The notes: generated by a model not told the origin, from the sequence alone. 25,447 bases of DNA from Saccoglossus kowalevskii (GCF_000003605.2 NW_003133348.1:374114-399560); one strand, 5' to 3'; shown: positions 1 through 10,179, counted from the first letter of the stretch. Program-made: numbers and translations.

Positions 1-624
1 ATATGGAATGTTAACCGACTGAAATGTTATATCTGCTTGCCTGCATGGCGTGGAAATCTTGTGAGCAGCAAATAAATAAATATGTCAGCTTTCCAAGTGA
101 AAAAGCAATTATTGGGAACAGCATAAACATATATAGAAGAGGCTAATATTAATATTAACCGTAACTGCCAGAATGTATCAATCCGTCTAGAACATATACA
201 ATAATAAAAGCAACTAGCTTTTAAAATTGCATTGTAGCTTGCCCTAACAATATATACAGCCATTATAGAGAAAACATCGCTCTCTGCTTCACTTATAGCT
301 TATCAGAGGGAAAACTATTTGAATAAATGTACCCCTTATACCCACGTAGATATAAAACACTGGCTTGATTCAGTGCGAAAACGAAAGTACACACACAGGC
401 ACTGACAATACATTGGGCAGCATACAAAAGAATTTGGCATTATTATAATTAAATGTAGTAATATAATATACTATTGGCACGAGCTGAATTAATACTTCCG
501 TGTACTTTCGAGTGGGGTTGTGCAAGTAATGTCGATTACTGTGTTCCACTATTGTTAAGGATGATATTACAGTATTGTGCCAGGCTCGGACGCAAAAAAT
601 AAGACAACGGATCAACTGTATCAC
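1..624. other. Left flank, copy A intron 11 or downstream DNA
   Basis: No coding sequence is supported. Roughly 527-624 resembles the matching part of copy B intron 11 (AGTAATGTsGATTACTGTG is shared). Left of that the similarity stops. An 11-bp inverted pair, CGAAAGTACAC at 382-392 and GTGTACTTTCG at 500-510, may bound a small insertion. The terminal amidase exon, about 340 bp from exon 11 in copy B once its MITE is discounted, is not found here. Confidence 0.5.
382..510. repeat. Possible small inverted-repeat insertion
   Basis: Perfect 11-bp inverted repeats (382-392 and 500-510) flank about 107 bp. The pair lies where similarity to copy B intron 11 breaks off, so it could be a short transposon insertion. 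No target-site duplication was established. Confidence 0.3.
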
Positions 625-811
625 CTTTCAATGACACGTTTTTCTGGGGAAACTGCGGACTCTGACGTGTCAATGTGGGCATCACTAATGCGTCATAATC
701 ATTCAAAGAAGCATCATATTTCTTTCCAAGTTCTATTGCCAGATTTTTGCACTTTGCATATATCATTCCGCCGTAGTTGCGATTTAGATACTCGCCTGCC
801 AACATGTTTTG
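625..811 (-). CDS. Copy A exon 11 (last in window)
   Basis: 187 nt, acceptor TTCTAG and donor AAAG|GTGATA. It encodes residues 385-446: [14 protein letters not shown], then [19 protein letters not shown] and FPQKNVSLK. The D-xLVMPTLP/T block precedes the final strand of the AS core. It ends in phase 1, so a terminal exon is needed. Confidence 0.92.
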
Positions 812-3800
812 CTAGAAGAAAGGGTAAAAACAACTCGCATTTCAAGGGGAGATAGAGAGAGGGTTGGAGATTGAAACCACCGCACCACATTTGTATAACC
901 TTATCTCTGTATGAATAATTCAAAATAAAAATTTGCCACATTGACATGGATATGCGACTTCAGTTCCTTGTATAATGTTCATTTTACACTGTTGGATTAT
1001 GGGAATTTATGTTGAATAGATTATACTCTATTGTTTGTACATTGAAAGACACTACAGCCACAATTGTTATAACAACGTGAGTTATTTACCTTGACTCTAA
1101 CAGGCGCATCATTAGGCCTGGATTTGAAGGAGTGGTGAATGCTATCAAACAAGCTGGTTGGATGAAATCCTTTACTACCATAATTAAAACCTGTGACGTA
1201 TCAATCAAAATGATTACACACAATGCGAATCATACTATCATGCCAATGGCCAATCAAATCAATTTATTTTAAGTTGCAATACAAAGATGTACCTACCTCT
1301 CGAAAATGTTGAAACCGCGCCTTGTAATAGTATCCCGCGCCTTATTGTGCCACCAACTGAATATACAAACATAAGAATATGTAAATTATAATTATCACCA
1401 ACACGCTTGGTGTGGACACCATAGTAAGACAGTAAACAATATTGTTAGGTTAATATTTGTTTTTGCACCATAAGCTAATTTAGTATTTCTTATTCCACGT
1501 TTCACAATTTTTCAAACCATTCCATGACACGTGAATATTATTCCTGTACAAATAAGGTTATACTGACAATTTGTCAGCGATTACAGTGAATTTACTATAA
1601 TTACAGCAAAATACAATTGTTTGTACAATCTACCTGAATGCATAGGTATCGAAATCTCATCTACTGATGCACCAGTCTTGGTAAATTGTCTGGCAGCTTG
1701 TCTCACTATATCATCCACATCTTTATCAGACGAGGACGTACCAAACCCCTCCTTGACAACACCGATTTTTATTCCATTCAAATCCCGCGAGAGCTTACAA
1801 AATAATATTATGTGAAGAAGAATTATAATGGTAGTACAAACATGTGTGACTATGCTTTCATATACATAACTATAGCTGATTTGTAATAAAATTATATCGC
1901 TTGGAGACTCAGTGTTTTCGTGCATATAAAATCATGTTATTACTTCAACAAGTTATTAAATGTAAAGTTACAAAATATAAGAAGATGTTGAATTGGTAAA
2001 TTGTACAATATACTACATTGTTTAAGTCGTTACATCGGAATAACTCCACAAATATAGTTATATTACATACTTGTTTAGTGTATTCAGGTACTACTAAATC
2101 ACGTGGTTGTCTCGGATCCACTCCATCGTCGTATCCAGCAAGCACCTGACATATGACATACACAACTAGTATGAACAAAGTGATTGAAACATAATCGCTA
2201 CTATGTTGATTAGATTGCGGTTCAGCTGTGGAAAAGTATAATCAGTAAATTGCTGCACATACCTCTAATAGTAATGCACAATCATAAACCGTTTTCGTCA
2301 TTGGCCCTACATTGTCAAACGTGGACTCCAATGACAGTATACCGGTATATGGTACCAACCCAAATGTTGGTTTCAATCCCACAATCCCACACGATGATGC
2401 TGGACTACGTATGGAGCCTCCCTGGTCAGTACCAAGCGCCATATCAACTGCACCAACTGACACCTGAAACATTGATAATTTAATTGTTTAATTATTTTAA
2501 AAGTGTAAATACAAAAACTGTTCTACCCAGTCAATACAAAGTATAAAGAGCAACATAAATAAAGAAAATATATGAGGTAAATTACAAATTCGGAACATAA
2601 AACAACAAACTGGCGAATAAGTAATTGATAAGTTATATCACAACCACTCAAACAACTCTGACAATTGATCTACAAGAACAAAACAAAACAAGAGCACTAC
2701 AGTACATAGTCGCATCAGTAACAGAAAGAACTTCTTAATAAACATGAAGGTGGGCATCCTATTCTGCATGAGGCGCCCGAATTAATACTTTTTGTTATCT
2801 TATTTAACCACAAGATAATTGTATCTGTCCAAAATATGCTGGAATATATCCTATTTTTAAATCTGTATATGTACTACCCTTGTAGTTCGTATTCATCAAT
2901 TTCCAAAACAAAATATACTTACTGCTTACCAGTGTAACATTCATAGACGTATTGGCGGAGTATTACAATATTACAATAAATACCGACAGAGAACAAATCT
3001 GTTCTTGTCACTGAGCCCATCGCCAACAACATATAAATAACAGCATGTAATGCAATACATAACTCAGTTGTGCACAATTGTATAGGAGGAATTTTTTCCG
3101 GACGAAAAATTGTAAAAGAACAGATAACGTTTATACCAATACAGCACTACCAGTGCTAGATCCACCAGTCATTCTTGTTGTATCGTAAGGATTAGTTACT
3201 GGTCCATTAACAGACGTACAACTGCCACAAGATACACAGCAATTTTCGCAGGTTGATTTGCCGATGATACATCCACCTGTAAAACCACGAATGATATACA
3301 GACTAATAAGGTGCACATTTTACAAATTGCGAAGAGTATATTACACATTTAGAAATATCTGATTCTCCGTTAGAATTTTGAATTTATATAATATAATAAC
3401 CTTCTCCCAGTATCTTGGTAATTACAGTTGCATCATAGTCTGGTGTATATCCATCGAAAAGGCGACTTCCATTGCGTAAAGGTACACCGGCTATTGGTAT
3501 ATTGTCTTTGATAGCGATAGTTTTACCCGCTAGCTTGCCATCACTACTTCCCTTAATATCACAGCGCCAACACCTAATCGGTAATAAACAGTGGAAGAGC
3601 TATATGATATCAATATAAATGCTGTATATATACATACAACAGCAGTATTGTTGAATTAAAAAAATGTATACATATTCTATATAACAGGTAAAATATGATG
3701 ACATCAATCTTACAAGTTTTACATATAGATTGTTTATATCATGAGTTTTAATTTCTTTCATTGTAAATTAACAAAATAATGGCAAATTACAATATCGATA

Positions 3801-6800
3801 TAATCTAATTCATGCGCCTCACGTACTTCACTTTTAACATATTGTTCAAATAACAAATTACACGGTAACGCATACCATACGTACCATGCATTATGTGGGT
3901 TTTCTTCATTTTTCGGTGCCCAACCTGGCGTACGTGGATATATTACGGGTAGTTGTGGTTCTACGAAATCTTCCAGCTTGTCAAACATTTTCAGTGAGCT
4001 CTTAATTTCTTCTACACAATTAGAATAAAAAATAACTGTACTGAACACTATTTGAGGGGAAAGGAACTCGCGCAACTTCCTTGCTCTCCGCGAGATCTCG
4101 GGGCCATTTTCGTTCATCAAAAATGATCATCTTTTTCTATTTTTTTTAGAGATTGTAGATGTGGTATATATTAACAAGAATATACATTTAAAAGAAAAAA
4201 CGTTATGCGAAATCGCTGTGACCATTTCTCATGATTTATTCTACATTTTTCAAGAAAAAAAAAACGCGGCATATCTTCCAATTTATTCATAGTACTCATT
4301 TAAATCCTCAATAAATAATTAAGTCACTTAGCAGTCATGTTATGGCTGTGTCTAACATAACCTCGATGTATAATTAGTGTGACTTATGAACTTTCATAAA
4401 GTTTGATTTGCTTTAAAAAATCTTTTCCGTGAAGATATTTCGTGTGAATTTTGCTCCCGGAAAACCTCTACTACATCCTTAAATGACCGTGCACAGGAGT
4501 GGAAACTAAAATAGAGACCACACAACTAAATAGTTGCTTTGAATGCACTATATTTCCTAAACAATTTCTAGACATTCTAGCTGTATGGATTTGTTGAATC
4601 TTCACCAAAACGCCCAGCACCATGTGTACAACACAAAGTTAACTTTGTAGATTGTGCTCACGTGAGTGTATAAAGTGAGCCAAGTCATTTCAAACATACT
4701 ATACGTTATTTCGTGGAATTGCACACAGTCATGTAACGGCCGCCAATGTGCAAATTCTGCCGATAGTTATATATACAAAATGCTAAATTAACTACCTTGA
4801 TATTCCATTAGTTCATGCTGTTCAAAGGTAAATCCATAACTGTCTGCGATTTCAGCGACATCCGCAATAGTAGGTGCTTGTACAACGTGAGTTCTATACA
4901 CTGACACACAGCCAAAAAGAAAAAAAACATGTATAACTGTATATAGTCAAAGGACAATGAATATATAAATATATATATAAGGTGAACGACGTCCATTTTC
5001 TTAGATACAGTGAGCACAAGTCTATTAAAACATTCCTTAGCTGGGTACAATTGCTGATTTCAACAGCAGTAACATAACGCCATATATATTTTAATTTGTT
5101 ATACACGGACGGTAATCGACTGATGGTTTCTATTTATGTTACGCTTGATAGATTGATTAGCGGCATCATTGATTTAGCCAATCCTAACTCAGACTCACCC
5201 GCTAATTCAACCAGAATACAGGACATCGCGGGTATATCTAACACTGTGATATTCATGGTGGAGGGTAGTTGGATCATTCCAAAGTGAAAAACCCAAAAAC
5301 GTACAAAATCAGGAAGCATAGAATAGTATACCACGACCATAAATTAATTTGAATTAATGAGGGTGGTACGAAATTTTGCATGGGGGAGGGGATCTGCTGA
5401 CCATCCCTGGCGCGACTTTACTAGGGGTTCCGAGGGCATGATCCTCTTTAAAAAATTGAAATCTAGACCTTATGAAACGCTATTTCCTGCATTTTGAGGG
5501 GAAAATTTTGCTCACACAAAGGGTTTCAGCTTGATTTTAGGGGGCGACGCCCCCAACAATTTATCGAGGGGCGACCGCCCCTCTGTCCCCCTGTACCGCC
5601 ACCACTGCAGCATCACAAAATCAACATTCGATATGAAACATTTTCCAATAAGATCAATCGAGTTGAAACTCGGACTCACGGGTGTTTCGCGCATATTTGG
5701 GAAGGGGATTGACTGTGTAATGGGGAATTCTAAACATTATGTACTTCCCAAGTTTAACTTAGTTGCATGGAGTGCCTATCAGAAACAGGATTCGCTATAA
5801 TAATGCATGAATATTTAATGTAGTGAAGACAATAAATACAATCAGTATAGTACGAGCATATATAAGTTTTGCCCAAATTACTCAGCATTGAGCGTCCAAC
5901 TAAATTGTGTCAAAATTACAAATTTTGAGAGAAATCTACAAGAAAAGGAGGCAAACATTCCAAAACAAAGAAAAAACAATAACGAATTAGCATGACAAAA
6001 CAAGGGCGTATTTGTTGTATTGAACGCAAGGATATTTCTCATGATGCAAATAATAAACTGTCGTGTACTGTCGCTCACTGTGTTATTATGTTGGTTCTAT
6101 CGGTGTCAAAATACCCTCGCGTTCACGAATAAATAAACCGGTGTTTAGCGCTGCCTTTAATGACATGGATTAGTTAGATTGCTGACATAAAGTCATATCC
6201 TTGTTGTTGTTAACATACATCGAGCAAGCTGGGATTATCTATCAGTCACTGTCTCGAGTAGGACAAACAGTGGTACGACAAAAGCAAATATATTTTTAGG
6301 CACACCCCTTCCAAACGACGGTGTACAGGTGATAATAAATTTACTTTACCAATATTTACTATATGGGTCAGCCATCTTGAATACGGCTTGACTCATTCGG
6401 TCTCTTTCTTTAGTTCAAGCCGTATACAAGATGGCTGCGCCCATGTAGTAAATATCGTTTATTTTATTATAACGCCGTATTACTGTGTTAGAAACGCCGA
6501 TTCCACGCCGGTGTTTCTTGTTTACACACGTTCTTAGCCAGTGAGAACAAGGCTGTAGACGCTGATAGTATCAGTGAAACAAGTAGTATAACACAGTAGG
6601 CCACAGAAGGCCGGTTTACTCGGTAAATAAAACTGATTGATAAAACTTAGATAAAACTAATTGGGCAAACCGTCGATGTACTGCGTGATACATTTCACTC
6701 AAACTTTACCGATGTTATTTTTACTTACGGAAGTTTGAGTGAAGGTTACCGTTTTTAAAATTTAGTCTAGGAACTGCATAAAATAGGTTGTATGCAGATA

Positions 6801-7051
6801 AGTCAATATGTTTGCTGCATCTACTAGTCGGCATTTCCCGGCGCGGGTTATTACAGTTCACTCGTGGCAACAAGTGACTTTTGGAAACGAAAATATTTTG
6901 GTGTGAATTAAAGGCGCACCGCTCGGATTTCAGAAACACACGTGATTTAATGCTGGAGCCTCCGCTGTAGTCGATGTTGTTTAAACTATGGGTGCTTAAA
7001 CTATTAACTCATATGTACAAGCAATACAAAACCAATGTTACCTTCAGACAT
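625..7051 (-). CDS. Amidase copy A, 11 exons, 3' end not in window
   Basis: Amidase-signature hydrolase, expected to convert a carboxamide to the acid plus ammonia. Exons in coding order: 7042-7051, 4796-4900, 3885-4011, 3401-3573, 3137-3276, 2263-2463, 2071-2145, 1634-1793, 1297-1356, 1090-1190, 625-811. They sum to 1339 nt (446 codons plus 1 nt) with no stop or frame break, and every intron has GT-AG borders. Triad by family pattern: K103 in AIKDN (exon 4), S178 in GGSSTGS (exon 5), S202 in DQGGSIR (exon 6). The 24-residue gap between the two serines is the family norm. No signal peptide or membrane segment is seen, so it is probably cytosolic. The last exon (VTGHPA...GLPVGMM in the other copies) is missing from the 624 bp on the left. 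The overall pattern is closest to bacterial enantioselective amidases, not to FAAH or GatA. The natural substrate is unknown. Confidence 0.85.
1090..1190 (-). CDS. Copy A exon 10
   Basis: 101 nt, acceptor CACAG and donor CAAG|GTAAAT. It encodes residues 351-384, [20 protein letters not shown] followed by [14 protein letters not shown]. It is almost identical to copy B exon 10 at 9060-9160. Confidence 0.9.
1297..1356 (-). CDS. Copy A exon 9
   Basis: 60 nt, acceptor ATTCAG and donor AGAG|GTAGGT. It encodes residues 331-350 ([20 protein letters not shown]). Sequence is poorly conserved, but length and phase match copies B and C (VSFTIRLGIALHG and [13 protein letters not shown]). Confidence 0.75.
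1634..1793 (-). CDS. Copy A exon 8
   Basis: 160 nt, acceptor TGTAAG and donor TCAG|GTAGAT. It encodes residues 278-330: [19 protein letters not shown], a helix [15 protein letters not shown], then [13 protein letters not shown]. The G-x-K/R-I-G-V-V-K/R-E-G-F-G block is typical of the family. Confidence 0.92.
2071..2145 (-). CDS. Copy A exon 7
   Basis: 75 nt, phase 0 at both ends, acceptor ATGTCAG and donor CAA|GTATGT. It encodes residues 253-277, beginning [17 protein letters not shown]. The AGxDxxDPRQ element directly follows the signature in this subfamily and supports the assignment to bacterial-type amidases. Confidence 0.92.
2263..2463 (-). CDS. Copy A exon 6, nucleophile serine and AS signature
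   Basis: 201 nt, phase 0 at both ends, acceptor TTTCAG and donor GAG|GTATGT. It encodes residues 186-252: [18 protein letters not shown], then [13 protein letters not shown] and [18 protein letters not shown]. This is the core amidase signature. S202 is the acyl-enzyme nucleophile. Confidence 0.95.
3137..3276 (-). CDS. Copy A exon 5, cis-serine motif
   Basis: 140 nt, acceptor TTACAG and donor TTG|GTATAA (reading through the donor gives an immediate stop). It encodes residues 139-185, ending in [12 protein letters not shown]178 is the expected cis-serine. The stretch [11 protein letters not shown] has five cysteines in eleven residues. Copy C has three here ([11 protein letters not shown]). 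Confidence 0.92.
3401..3573 (-). CDS. Copy A exon 4, catalytic lysine
   Basis: 173 nt, acceptor ATTAG and a weak donor GAAG|GTTATT. It encodes residues 81-138, with [20 protein letters not shown] followed by [10 protein letters not shown]103 in AIKDN is the expected catalytic base. The frame is open throughout, unlike the homologous exon of copy C. Copy B has no equivalent. Confidence 0.9.
3885..4011 (-). CDS. Copy A exon 3
   Basis: 127 nt, acceptor TGTAG and donor CATG|GTACGT. It encodes residues 39-80, including [20 protein letters not shown] and ENPHNAW. The ENPxxAW element is the usual lead-in to the amidase core. Length is identical in all three copies. Confidence 0.9.
4796..4900 (-). 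CDS. Copy A exon 2, N-terminal helical segment
   Basis: 105 nt, acceptor GTCAG and donor CAAG|GTAGTT. It encodes residues 4-38, including [10 protein letters not shown] and IADSYGFTF, with the pattern Y-R-x-P/H-x-V...IA-x-SYGF shared by copies B and C at identical length. It corresponds to the N-terminal helical part ahead of the AS fold. Confidence 0.85.
5375..5612 (+). repeat. Dispersed repeat, copy 1
   Basis: Shares blocks in the same order with 18383-18570: TTTTGCAT, GGGG...ATCTGCTCACC-like, ATGAAACG, GCTCACACAAAGGGTTTCAGC and GGGGGCGACGCCCCC. It carries two GC-rich palindromes at 5540-5554 and 5566-5583 in otherwise AT-rich DNA. It is probably a non-autonomous mobile element or its remnant. 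ORFs across it come from the repeat, not from a gene. Confidence 0.6.
6352..6455. mobile_element. Foldback/MITE-like element
   Basis: Arms of about 40 bp at 6352-6391 and 6415-6455 are inverted copies with only three or four differences, separated by a 23-nt loop. Weaker inverted similarity continues outward (GATAATAAA near 6331 against TTTATTTTATTAT near 6459), so the full element may be about 170 bp. Confidence 0.65.
7042..7051 (-). CDS. Copy A exon 1 (start codon)
   Basis: A 10-nt coding exon, ATG TCT GAA G, followed by GTAACA. It ends in phase 1, as exon 2 requires. A similar exon-plus-donor block occurs at 12567-12579 and 13326-13335. No clear TATA box lies upstream. The exon is so short that it rests on phase, donor and paralogue similarity only. 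Confidence 0.6.
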
Positions 7052-7402
7052 CGTGTACCGTAGTCGTGTATCTATGCGTCAAATATGTCAAAGTGCACTA
7101 TTACAAGATACACATTGAGGTCACACATCAGCTAACGTAAACGTCAGCATTTTGTTGTGTTCATATTTACTGAACACTCAAATACTCGTGACAGTGTTAA
7201 CAAATTGATTCTAGGGTATGTAGAGTTTCATAATATGAACATAATAGACTATATATGGCTTATTGTAATTGAAGAAACGAAACGGGATGACATACATAAT
7301 AAAAATTAAACGGTAATCAAAGAAAATTGGTTTTATACGTACAATAATTACAAAAATATTACAATATACATGTATATTTAAAAATAACAATATTTTAATT
7401 GG

Positions 7403-7506
7403 CCAGTATATTCACCCCTAAGTTGTGTATATACCTTCATAAAACATTTGCCGAAAATAACGGGATTTTAATTACAAAACGGTACGTTTCGCTAATTACA
7501 GATAAT
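7403..7506. repeat. 104-bp direct repeat, unit 1
   Basis: Matches 7576-7679 at a constant offset of 173 bp. Shared blocks include CATAAAACATTTGCCGAAAA, GGGATTTTAATTA and CGTTTCGCTAATTA. Confidence 0.75.
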
Positions 7507-7575
7507 CAGAAATCTGTAATCAGCAAAACAAGAGTCTTACACGTACAATATTCACAACTGTCAGACAAAACTTCA

Positions 7576-7679
7576 CCAGTATATTTAGCTTTCAGTCGTG
7601 TATATAACTCCATAAAACATTTGCCGAAAATAATGGGATTTTAATTAGTAAATGGCTCGTTTCGCTAATTATAGAATAA
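7576..7679. repeat. 104-bp direct repeat, unit 2
   Basis: Second unit of the pair, 173 bp right of the first. It lies just past the copy B poly(A) signal, so it is outside the predicted mRNA. Confidence 0.75.
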
Positions 7680-7726
7680 TTATTAATAAATAAATAAATT
7701 AATTCTATCGAACTAGAAAACATTTG

Positions 7727-7732
7727 TTTATT
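7727..7732 (-). terminator. Poly(A) signal of copy B
   Basis: AATAAA on the minus strand, about 15 nt after the TAA stop at 7747-7749. This would give a very short 3' UTR. There is no direct evidence of use. Confidence 0.5.
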
Positions 7733-7746
7733 CATCAACCTAAATA

Positions 7747-7937
7747 TTATTTGTACAATTGTTCATAGGCATAAGCAACTTTCAAAACAGTACTCTCATC
7801 AAAGTGCTTTCCCACAATCATCATGCCGACAGGAAGTCCATCTACTTTGTTACCAGTGTTAATAGTAATGGCGGGATGACCTGTGAAATTGAAGCCACCG
7901 AGGTTGGACACGTTGTTATGTAATGCAGTGTTCAGAT
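7747..7937 (-). pseudogene. Copy B exon 12 (terminal)
   Basis: 191 nt, acceptor CTGTAG, stop TAA at 7747-7749. It encodes [16 protein letters not shown], then [20 protein letters not shown] and AYAYEQLYK. The F-x-VTGHPA and [14 protein letters not shown] blocks are the usual C-terminus of the family. The exon itself is intact. Confidence 0.92.
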
Positions 7938-8041
7938 CTACAGGTAATATGAAGAGTATACAGTATAATTGATAAACTCGTTGTGTCAGTTTGATGAACA
8001 TGTTCGAACATGTATGCGTTATAATACGGTATAATATATAG

Positions 8042-8437
8042 TATCAGAGGTTAATTGGGGTTTGCAACGCGCACAGTACTGTATGGTATGGTGACTTCAT
8101 GCCAAGATCCCATCCAAGTCTCATCTCGTAGATAACGAGACTGATGGTATAACCTTCTGACATGACAGGCGGTTTGTAATAAAACAATATAACATGTATT
8201 ACCACATTCATAGTGAAAAATGTAATACATCGAAAATGTATAGAAAATAAAATTATCGTAATCCGTCATATCGTGAGCTGCTATTTTGATCAACCTGGAC
8301 ATCCCAATATCCAAGTTACCTCGAGCATGCGTATTTGCATTTTTCTGAGTTAGAACACTTATGCGAGAGCGAGATTGAAACGGGATCTTGGTATCGTGTC
8401 ACCGTAGTTGCAAACCCCAAGTAATGTACCTCTGATA
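8042..8437. mobile_element. 396-bp MITE-like element in copy B intron 11
   Basis: Terminal inverted repeats: the left end starts TATCAGAGGT then ATT, GGGGTTTGCAAC. The reverse complement of the right end reads TATCAGAGGT, ATTACTT, GGGGTTTGCAAC. Inverted similarity continues inward (GGTATGGTGAC; GCCAAGATCCC). The flanking TA suggests a TA target duplication as in Tc1/mariner-type MITEs. No transposase is encoded. It is absent from the aligned part of copy A intron 11. Confidence 0.75.
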
Positions 8438-8673
8438 AAATATATAATATGATATATAATATAATGTGATAATCAATCTTAAATGGGGCCAGCTATACTC
8501 AAATTTATACTTTAGTTGTGTCTTTCAAATTGGTCGCGAAAGTAATGTGGATTACTGTGGTCCTCTATTATTACGAGCATATTACAGTAGTGTGTATTTA
8601 TATTGCGCGGGGCTTACATGAGAAAATACTAAAATAGAATAACTGAATCAGATTTACTCTGTCTTACTCCCAC

Positions 8674-8861
8674 CTTTCAATGACATGTTTTTTCTGAGGG
8701 AACTCCGGGCTCCAACGTGTCAATGTGGGCATCACTAATACGTCACAATCATTCAAAGAAGCATCATATTTCTTTCCAAGTTCTATTGCCAGATTTTTGC
8801 ACTTTGCATATATCATTCCGCCGTAGTTGCGATTTAGATACTCGCCTGCTAACACGGTTTC
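8674..8861 (-). pseudogene. Copy B exon 11 with 1-nt insertion
   Basis: 188 nt against 187 in copies A and C. The T-run on the plus strand near 8690 has six T where copy A has five, shifting the last four codons (FPQKN becomes FPQKKH) and the entry into exon 12. Upstream of that it matches copy A almost residue for residue ([20 protein letters not shown]). The insertion is in a homopolymer, so a sequencing error is possible. Confidence 0.85.
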
Positions 8862-8871
8862 CTAGAAGAAG

Positions 8872-8884
8872 GCGGGGGGGGGGG
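8872..8884. repeat. G-run
   Basis: A run of G on the plus strand next to the exon 11 acceptor of copy B. On the coding strand it gives a C-rich tract that can serve as the polypyrimidine tract. Confidence 0.6.
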
Positions 8885-9059
8885 TTGCTATAAACATGAT
8901 TAGTACTATCATAACCAGTACATGACACCACAGTTGTATAACCTTATTTCTGCATGAACAATTTACAATGAAATATGGCCCATTGACATAAATATTCAGT
9001 TCTTTGTGCCTTTTTCATTTTGCACTTTTATATATGATGTGTTAAAATAGTTTGTTTAC

Positions 9060-9160
9060 CTTGACTCTAACAGGCGCATCATTAGGCCTGGATTTGAAGG
9101 AGTGATGAATGCTATCAAACAAGCTGGTTGGATGAAATCCTTTACTACCATAATTAAAAC
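9060..9160 (-). pseudogene. Copy B exon 10
   Basis: 101 nt, acceptor CACAG and donor CAAG|GTAAAC. It encodes the same peptide as copy A exon 10 ([14 protein letters not shown]...). The only exon difference I see (agtgat for agtggt) is silent. Confidence 0.9.
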
Positions 9161-9273
9161 CTGTGACGTATCAATCAAAACGATTACACACAATATGAAT
9201 ATAACTTTTTGTCAATGGCTAATCAATTAATTTTAAATATTGTTCCAAGATGTGAACACGATAAAGTACCTAC

Positions 9274-9333
9274 CCCTTGGAAATGGAGAAACCGAGCCGT
9301 GTAAAGCTATTCCGAGCCTTATTGTGAAACTGA
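9274..9333 (-). pseudogene. Copy B exon 9
   Basis: 60 nt, acceptor TTTCAG and donor GGG|GTAGGT. It encodes VSFTIRLGIALHGSVSPFPR. Length and phase equal those of copies A and C. Confidence 0.75.
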
Positions 9334-9489
9334 CTGAAAATACGAACATAAGAATATTTAAACACAGTAAGATGAAACACTTTGACACCGAAGGAAAATT
9401 AACAATATTCACTTGTTAAACTAATATTTGTCAATGTCCCACTACCTACAATAATATTAAAACAAAATACAATTGTTTGTACAATCTAC

Positions 9490-9637
9490 CTGAATGCATC
9501 TCATCTACTGATGCACCAGTCTTGGTAAATTGACTGGCAGCTTGTCTCACTATATCATCCACATCTTTATCAGACGAAGACGTACCAAACCCCTCCTTGA
9601 CAACACCGACTTTTATTCTATTTAAATCCCGCGAAAG
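9490..9637 (-). pseudogene. Copy B exon 8, four codons deleted
   Basis: 148 nt against 160. GASVDE runs directly into MHS, so ISIP is missing (a 12-nt in-frame deletion). The remainder closely matches copy A ([26 protein letters not shown]). Acceptor GCAAG and donor TCAG|GTAGAT are intact. Confidence 0.9.
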
Positions 9638-10104
9638 CTTGCAAGGTATTATTATATAAAGAAGAATTATGATGCCAGTGAATGTGATTATATTCAATTG
9701 TTTGTTGCTTGTTCAGTATAAAGTAATATGAGGTTATTACAAAGATACTGCAAAGTATACACGCAGACAATAGAGCGGAAGTCGATGCGAAATACAAAAC
9801 GTTTAGAACATATTTAACTTCTTTGTGTGTGCTCCGGTCAAACCCTGGGGGCAGCCATGTTTGTTTTTATTATTAGAGGACGCTTACGCGCGTAATCGTT
9901 CCATATTTGGAATTCGCGTTTCATAATATGGTAATGATGAAAATACTCAGTGCAATACCGCAACATTACGGCACGCTGTAACTTATGGCGTCACGGTGTC
10001 ATATGTATAATACCAGAGTATACAAAACGAAGAATTCACATCATTTGTCTCTCGAATAATACACATAATTAATTTTGTAATTCCCACTACATAGAATGAC
10101 ATAC

Positions 10105-10179
10105 TTGTTTAGTGTATTCAGGTACTACTAAATCACGTGGTTGTCTCGGATCCAATCCATCGTCGTATCCTGCAAGCAC
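10105..10179 (-). pseudogene. Copy B exon 7
   Basis: 75 nt, phase 0 at both ends, with canonical borders. It encodes [17 protein letters not shown] and the same tail as copy A. Confidence 0.92.

Larger units (their letters stand above)
4901..7041 (-). other. Copy A intron 1 (2.1 kb), repeat-rich
   Basis: Spans from the exon 1 donor GTAACA to the exon 2 acceptor. It contains the dispersed GC-palindrome repeat (5375-5612) and the foldback element (6352-6455). Short ORFs here have no recognisable protein similarity and are taken as chance. Confidence 0.6.
7052..7746. other. Intergenic DNA between copies A and B
   Basis: Should hold the copy A promoter (right of 7051, as the gene runs leftwards) and the copy B 3' end. 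No TATA box is clear near 7051. An AGGTCA half-site (GAGGTCACA) lies near 7117-7125. The left-to-middle part is occupied by two 104-bp direct repeats. Confidence 0.45.
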
